Shown piece by piece: positions 40,326 to 43,789 of a stretch of 43,789 nt of DNA. A program made the position numbers and the translations under genes. The stretch covers positions 1-43,789 of the forward strand of contig JAGCXL010000006.1 of NCBI GenBank assembly GCA_017961295.1, in the 5' to 3' direction. The stretch's first letter is position 1. Each line of letters starts with the position of its first letter. The notes beneath the pieces are model-generated. The model was not told the origin of the DNA and made no database searches. It saw only the letters and a program-made list of their open reading frames with translations. The DNA comes from Elusimicrobiaceae bacterium (GTDB lineage Bacteria; Elusimicrobiota; Elusimicrobia; Elusimicrobiales; Elusimicrobiaceae).

Positions 40326-40610
40326 CTACCTCTCATCAAAGGCGCTGCGCGAACGTACGCCTTGATTAAATTTGTTTAACTCCTGCCGGTATTGCGCACC
40401 GCGGCGTAAAAATTCGTTATGACGGCTGGCTTCTATACGGGCCTGCTCCAATTTGGCTTTATCTTGACGTATTTGGCTACGTAAATAACATACGCACGCT
40501 ACCCATAAACTAAATAAAACTAACAGAACAATCCGTAAAATCCATACGGTTTTTTTGGAAAAAGGTTCGGTGTTTGTATCCGCTTGATAATTGGGTTCCA
40601 TAGGCGTCAT
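40326..40610 (-). CDS. Protein C: small membrane protein with coiled coil, unrecognised
   Basis: 94 residues: a short polar N-terminus, one membrane helix (about 21-44, TVWILRIVLLVLFSLWVACVCYL), then a charged helix likely to form a coiled coil (RSQIRQDKAKLEQARIEASRH...). This layout resembles FtsL/DivIC-type connector proteins, without sequence evidence for that. Its ATG overlaps the stop of gene B (ATGA). The ribosome binding site GGAGGT is encoded in the last codons of B, so expression is coupled to B. Gene D follows after 8 bp. Likely a small structural subunit linking B and D. Confidence 0.78.
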   Translation of the reverse strand: MTPMEPNYQADTNTEPFSKKTVWILRIVLLVLFSLWVACVCYLRSQIRQDKAKLEQARIEASRHNEFLRRGAQYRQELNKFNQGVRSRSAFDER

Positions 40611-42238
40611 TTACCTGCACCTCCTTCATCTTCAGTCTGCTCCACCTGATCCTTTGTTTGATGGGCTTGACTATTTGCCTCATCCACAGCAGCTTTGTAC
40701 TTATCCGGATTAGACAACATTTCAAACACACCAAATCCTCCTCCCAAAAGACCCAGCGCCGGGCCTGCCAGAGATTTAATCCCGGCAAACATAAAGTTTT
40801 TAGCTTTTAACCCCATAAGCCAAGCAGCCCCTAAGCCGGCTGTAAATACTCCACTTAGAACGTAACCAAAGGTGGTCCAACCGCTTGAACCATAATTTTG
40901 TTCATAAGAAGCCACTTTGGGGACCAACCCGAACCAAATAGTAGCCAAGCCAACCGCCGTCACTACTCCGGCAGCAGCCCAGAATATCCAGGCCCAAATA
41001 CCGGCAGCGCGAGCCAATTTGATGAGAAAAGCAATTAACACCATTAAAGCAACGGTAGTAGCAAACATGACAGCCATGTCCAATAAAAGTTGGTCTTTAT
41101 TTAGTTTTTGTTCTTCAAAATCAGTTTCATAAGAACCCAATTTTGCATTGATACCGCCCATTTGTCTAGCAAAAGTACCTCTTAAATCACCCGAGGAAGA
41201 ACCTTGCCCGGTGGTAACATTATCCCCGCTTACTGTTAAACCGCCCGAAATTTTGGCACTAGCTAAAAACGGAGCACCTCCTTCGTTAGCAGCATTAGTT
41301 TTATTGGCGTTAATCTCCGCGGTTTGCTTGCGAATAAATGCGAGCTCGTCTTTGCCTTTCCCGGTAAAACGGCGGGAACGTTGCAAAGCGGCATCTTTGT
41401 CTTTTCCTAATCCGTCCGAACTACCAAAGTTAGCACGAGATTGCAATCGGTTCCCTTCACGCATTTGAGTCATAGTCGCTTGCGCTTGAGCAATGGCACT
41501 GTTAGCTTGCGCCATAGCAGTTGCTGCCTCTTGCGCTTGTGCATTTTTACCACTATTTTGGACCGTAAAAGTATTAGCGGAACCGCTGTTACCGCCCCCA
41601 GCATGCGTTAAACCGCTATTGCCCCAGTTGCGCGGCGCACTGGCCAGTTGAGCCGCCGTTTGGCCGGACGCAACTGCTTGAGGATTAGCCCCCGGTTTGG
41701 CACCTTGACCAGCCTGAGCTTGCGCATTATTTACGGCTTGCGTAACCCCGGCTAACTGATTTTGGATAGTAGAAAAAGCTTCTAAAGACCCATTTAATTG
41801 TTTATCGGCCCCCGTACCCATACCTAAACCTAAATCCGTATTGGAAATTTGATAGGCTTTGGGAAGTTGGGGATTTACCTCGTCCCCAGGTTGCTGGTAG
41901 GTTTGCTGTCCGGCAGATTCTTCCAAAGCGCGGGTTTGCGCTTGGCGGGCAGCCTCTTGATTAGCTAACTGAATCGCACGGGACGGAGTCGCTTTGAACG
42001 AGGAGCCAACCTCGCCGTTGGCTTCATACTGGCCGCCTCCCCCGTTTTGGGAAACATAGACCACCTGCCCTTGATTGGCAGTGGGCGGCAAGAAGGTATT
42101 GTTAGTATCGGCAGGAGAGCTTAAAAAGCTCATCGCGCCAAAACCGGCAGCACCCACTACTGCGGTAATTCCCGCGGCCTGGGCTAACGAAATAGGCAGT
42201 TTGCCTGTTTTATTTTTAAGCCATTTAAAAATATTCAT
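40607..42238 (-). CDS. Protein B: multi-pass membrane protein, paralogue of protein D, unrecognised
   Basis: 543 residues from ATG 42238 (GGAGG 4 nt upstream). The alternative start at 42268 lacks such a site. The N-terminus MNIFKWLKNKTGK parallels MNIFRFLKSTQG of protein D, and is followed by a hydrophobic helix (about 17-39). A region of 300 or more residues rich in Ala, Gln, Gly and Asn follows, with heptad-like Ala/Gln stretches (AQAQEAATAMAQANSAIAQA). The signature NAANEGGAPFLASAKISGG then GSSSGDL is shared with D. Several C-terminal helices follow (from about 385: LLDMAVMFATTVALMVLIAFL; then WAWIFWAAAGVVTAVGLATI, TFGYVLSGVFTAGLGAAWLM, LAGPALGLLGGGFGVF), one or two more than in D. An acidic tail ends in DEGGAGK. 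No known family recognised. Confidence 0.83.
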   Translation of the reverse strand: MNIFKWLKNKTGKLPISLAQAAGITAVVGAAGFGAMSFLSSPADTNNTFLPPTANQGQVVYVSQNGGGGQYEANGEVGSSFKATPSRAIQLANQEAARQAQTRALEESAGQQTYQQPGDEVNPQLPKAYQISNTDLGLGMGTGADKQLNGSLEAFSTIQNQLAGVTQAVNNAQAQAGQGAKPGANPQAVASGQTAAQLASAPRNWGNSGLTHAGGGNSGSANTFTVQNSGKNAQAQEAATAMAQANSAIAQAQATMTQMREGNRLQSRANFGSSDGLGKDKDAALQRSRRFTGKGKDELAFIRKQTAEINANKTNAANEGGAPFLASAKISGGLTVSGDNVTTGQGSSSGDLRGTFARQMGGINAKLGSYETDFEEQKLNKDQLLLDMAVMFATTVALMVLIAFLIKLARAAGIWAWIFWAAAGVVTAVGLATIWFGLVPKVASYEQNYGSSGWTTFGYVLSGVFTAGLGAAWLMGLKAKNFMFAGIKSLAGPALGLLGGGFGVFEMLSNPDKYKAAVDEANSQAHQTKDQVEQTEDEGGAGK

Positions 42239-42323
42239 AAAACCTCCAAAATCTGTGGAAACTGTCACAAGGTACAGATTCTCGACTACTACCTTTTATC
42301 ATCAGGCAGTGCCTAAATTATAA
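42239..42323 (-). promoter_or_regulatory. A-B intergenic leader with inverted repeat
   Basis: AATCTGT (42250-42256) and ACAGATT (42274-42280) are reverse complements with a 17-nt loop, just ahead of the GGAGG of gene B. A TATAAT (42317-42322 on minus) overlaps the end of gene A without a convincing -35. It may adjust the A:B ratio. Confidence 0.3.
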
Positions 42324-43640
42324 CTACTTGTTACTACTGTTATTATCGTTGCTATTATTGTTACTATTATTGTTATTATTATTCTTTTGCCCAACTTGCA
42401 ACACTTCAGCGGTGTGCGTAGTCCCTTGAGCCAATCTTTGTTGTTCCGATTTAGCAGATTTGCCAAGAGAGGTTGCCTCTGTCCCGTTTTTTACCGTGTT
42501 CATCTTTTCTTTGGCGGAATATCTGTTATTATCCCAATCTTCGGCTGTACGACCTTTTGCCTCCCAAGCGGCCTGTTCCGATTTGGTTAATTTGTCATAA
42601 CTTTTGCCGGACTGCTCGGTGGCATATTGTGTACGAGCAGCGCGGGAAGCACTATTACCGTTAATCCAGCCTTTTACATGATCGCCAACTCCGTCCATAA
42701 CGGAAGCCACTAAACTACTAGCCGCCTGCTTGGCAAGGTCAATGAGCATTTCTTCCCACCATTCCCGCTTTTCTTCTTTCTGTTGCTTTTCAGCTTTTTT
42801 CACAGCTTCGGCTACTTTTTTATCTAAATTTTCTAAACCCGTAGTATGTGGTAATGCCCCATCTTCAATTTGAAAACCACCTGTGGAACCAATTGTCGGA
42901 GCCGTAGGAACTGGATTTTGACCATCCAAACTAAGTTGCATAAGTGCCTTTTTTTGATCCGTCATGGCCCTATCGCCTTTTCCACGAATGGCCTGCGCAG
43001 AAGCAGTTCTAAACGCCGCGGCCTCTTTTTGTTTTCCAATCACAAGAGGCGCCGGAGCCTCGTGACCGCGGTCTTCACGCCCTTTGTATTGGCGGAAATC
43101 TCCCGTCGGTCCCCAAGTAGCACTCACGCCAGTACCCCCAGCACTGGCCATACCCGCAGCCCCTAATTGACCCATTTCGGTCTTGGTAGGGGTACGTCCA
43201 CCACGCCGCCCCGATCCACCGCCGCCATACCCGCCGTAACCACCACGGTCGGTAGAGGCGTCACCGGAGTCACTTGATGCCTCCGCACCTTCCATACTTC
43301 CCTCGTACGCGTACTCTTCAGCGGCTTGTTCATCGGCTTCTTGCCGGGCTTCTTTCTCGGCCGCGGAATATAAAAGGGTAGAGCCGTTTTCCCGCATGTC
43401 CGGGTAGGCATTAGCCAATAAAAATTTTTCGGCTTCATCTGTGGCAAAAGGCATATTTGCCAAATCATACCCGCGAGCTTTCATTCCCTCAAAAGAGCCA
43501 TCTTCCCCGCCGGTCATCGCAGAGATTAACATCAGCAAAGCCACAACACTTACGACGACAATTGCGCCAATCGTGTAGGCCTGTTTGCGGTCCATTTTGT
43601 TTATCTTCTCAAAAACTTTTTTCGGTTTAAATGTAAACAT
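42324..43640 (-). CDS. Protein A: bitopic membrane protein with Gly-rich linker and poly-Asn tail, unrecognised
   Basis: 438 residues from ATG 43640. A GTG at 43721 opens the frame, but 27 residues earlier there is no hydrophobic or family signal and it lies only a few nt from the predicted transcript start. A basic N-terminus (FKPKKVFEKINKMDRKQ) is followed by one membrane helix (about 20-41). The exported part has an acidic stretch, a Gly/Tyr/Arg-rich stretch (GGYGGYGGGGSGRRGGR), a helical Lys/Glu-rich coiled-coil segment at about 285-320 (NLDKKVAEAVKKAEKQQKEEK), and a C-terminal tail of 19 residues, almost all Asn and Ser, encoded by AAT/AAC/AGT repeats. First gene of the A-F cluster, behind a strong promoter. 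Function unknown. Confidence 0.8.
   Translation of the reverse strand: MFTFKPKKVFEKINKMDRKQAYTIGAIVVVSVVALLMLISAMTGGEDGSFEGMKARGYDLANMPFATDEAEKFLLANAYPDMRENGSTLLYSAAEKEARQEADEQAAEEYAYEGSMEGAEASSDSGDASTDRGGYGGYGGGGSGRRGGRTPTKTEMGQLGAAGMASAGGTGVSATWGPTGDFRQYKGREDRGHEAPAPLVIGKQKEAAAFRTASAQAIRGKGDRAMTDQKKALMQLSLDGQNPVPTAPTIGSTGGFQIEDGALPHTTGLENLDKKVAEAVKKAEKQQKEEKREWWEEMLIDLAKQAASSLVASVMDGVGDHVKGWINGNSASRAARTQYATEQSGKSYDKLTKSEQAAWEAKGRTAEDWDNNRYSAKEKMNTVKNGTEATSLGKSAKSEQQRLAQGTTHTAEVLQVGQKNNNNNNSNNNSNDNNSSNK
42327..42383 (-). repeat. AAT/AAC trinucleotide repeat coding the poly-Asn tail
   Basis: 19 codons at the end of gene A read almost entirely Asn and Ser (one Asp, a final Lys). The DNA is an imperfect AAY repeat, so copy-number changes would keep the frame. 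Confidence 0.85.
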
Positions 43641-43730
43641 AGCGTTAACCCCATACAAATAAAAACTACTCTTGTTGACCCGCGCCCACCGAACCGCGCG
43701 CTCAAACACAGAGTGATACACCTTAATACT

Positions 43731-43759
43731 AGTATAGATAGAGAAACGTATTTTGTCAA
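43731..43759 (-). promoter_or_regulatory. Strong sigma70-type promoter of the A-F cluster
   Basis: On the minus strand a perfect TTGACA (43754-43759) and TATACT (43731-43736) are exactly 17 nt apart, the best promoter in the window. Predicted start near 43724; the leader of about 84 nt contains a CGCGC/GCGCG hairpin before gene A. Confidence 0.85.
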
Positions 43760-43789
43760 GACCTGTTTTCTGTCTATTTTAGGCCCATA

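Noticed and set aside
40326-40610. Calling protein C an FtsL or DivIC homologue
   Set aside because: Only the layout (helix plus coiled coil) agrees; no sequence motif or cell-division neighbour supports it.
41450-41560. Ala/Gln-rich stretch of protein B as a tandem repeat array
   Set aside because: The DNA is not repeated in exact units; it is biased composition only.
42317-42322. Internal promoter for gene B
   Set aside because: TATAAT is present but overlaps the stop of gene A and no -35 is found; kept only as a low-confidence note.
43641-43721. GTG 43721 as the start of protein A
   Set aside because: It would lie about 3 nt from the predicted transcript start, has no ribosome binding site, and adds 27 residues without a helix before a good basic N-terminus.
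36417-43789. Plus-strand open frames opposite the envelope cluster (for example 37972-38481, 39386-40021, 35620-35904)
   Set aside because: They mirror the low-complexity minus-strand genes, lack ribosome binding sites and plausible protein composition, and fit shadow frames.

Overview
The window is about 43.8 kb of compact bacterial chromosome, gene-dense with short intergenic gaps. I saw no insertion sequences, CRISPR arrays or rRNA genes. A Cys-rich type IV pilin at the left edge, housekeeping genes without close clade-specific marks, and a large set of unrecognised envelope proteins fit a gut-type Elusimicrobiota (Elusimicrobium-like) genome. That placement is an inference from gene style, not from a marker search.

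Layout. 1-505: a type IV pilin running off the left edge (minus). 689-4602: the queuosine genes tgt and queH around an AsmA-like protein. 4731-7545: a DksA/TraR-type zinc-finger protein, an SGNH hydrolase, galE, and a LexA-type repressor preceded by a direct-repeat candidate operator. 7546-8378: a structured intergenic stretch and a membrane-anchored CBM48 protein. 8399-11661: tRNA-Gly(CCC) without an encoded CCA end, a CCA-adding/poly(A) polymerase-family enzyme and an acyl-CoA synthetase. 11699-15348: an oligopeptide ABC transporter (D-F-B-C) with no binding protein. 15422-17291: a DUF192 lipoprotein and an exported M20 peptidase.

17295-23311 (minus) is an eight-gene run: two tandem M24 aminopeptidases, EF-P with an unusual tip loop, an exported unknown protein, a second DUF192 protein, a beta-barrel-like protein, metK and a DJ-1/PfpI protein. 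23425-26545 (plus) holds an unrecognised membrane protein and a PBP4-type peptidase. 26587-30146 holds MTA phosphorylase, a MATE exporter, a cold-shock protein and glutamate formimidoyltransferase. 30133-32594 holds RsmA and a secreted TPR protein.

32655-43640 is the most unusual part. Six minus-strand genes (called A to F here, in transcription order) encode proteins of 438, 543, 94, 465, 760-772 and 1253 residues. Each has an N-terminal or near-N-terminal membrane anchor, and most have long low-complexity regions. B and D are diverged paralogues with a shared signature. F is Cys-rich. A and F have strong sigma70-type promoters with structured leaders. I recognise none of them as a known family. 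I propose that they form a lineage-specific envelope apparatus.

A second window-wide signal is translation initiation. Many genes have clear GGAGG-type ribosome binding sites. At least seven others have no such site and instead carry a -10 hexamer exactly 6 nt before the ATG, which would put the transcription start on the A of the start codon (leaderless mRNA).
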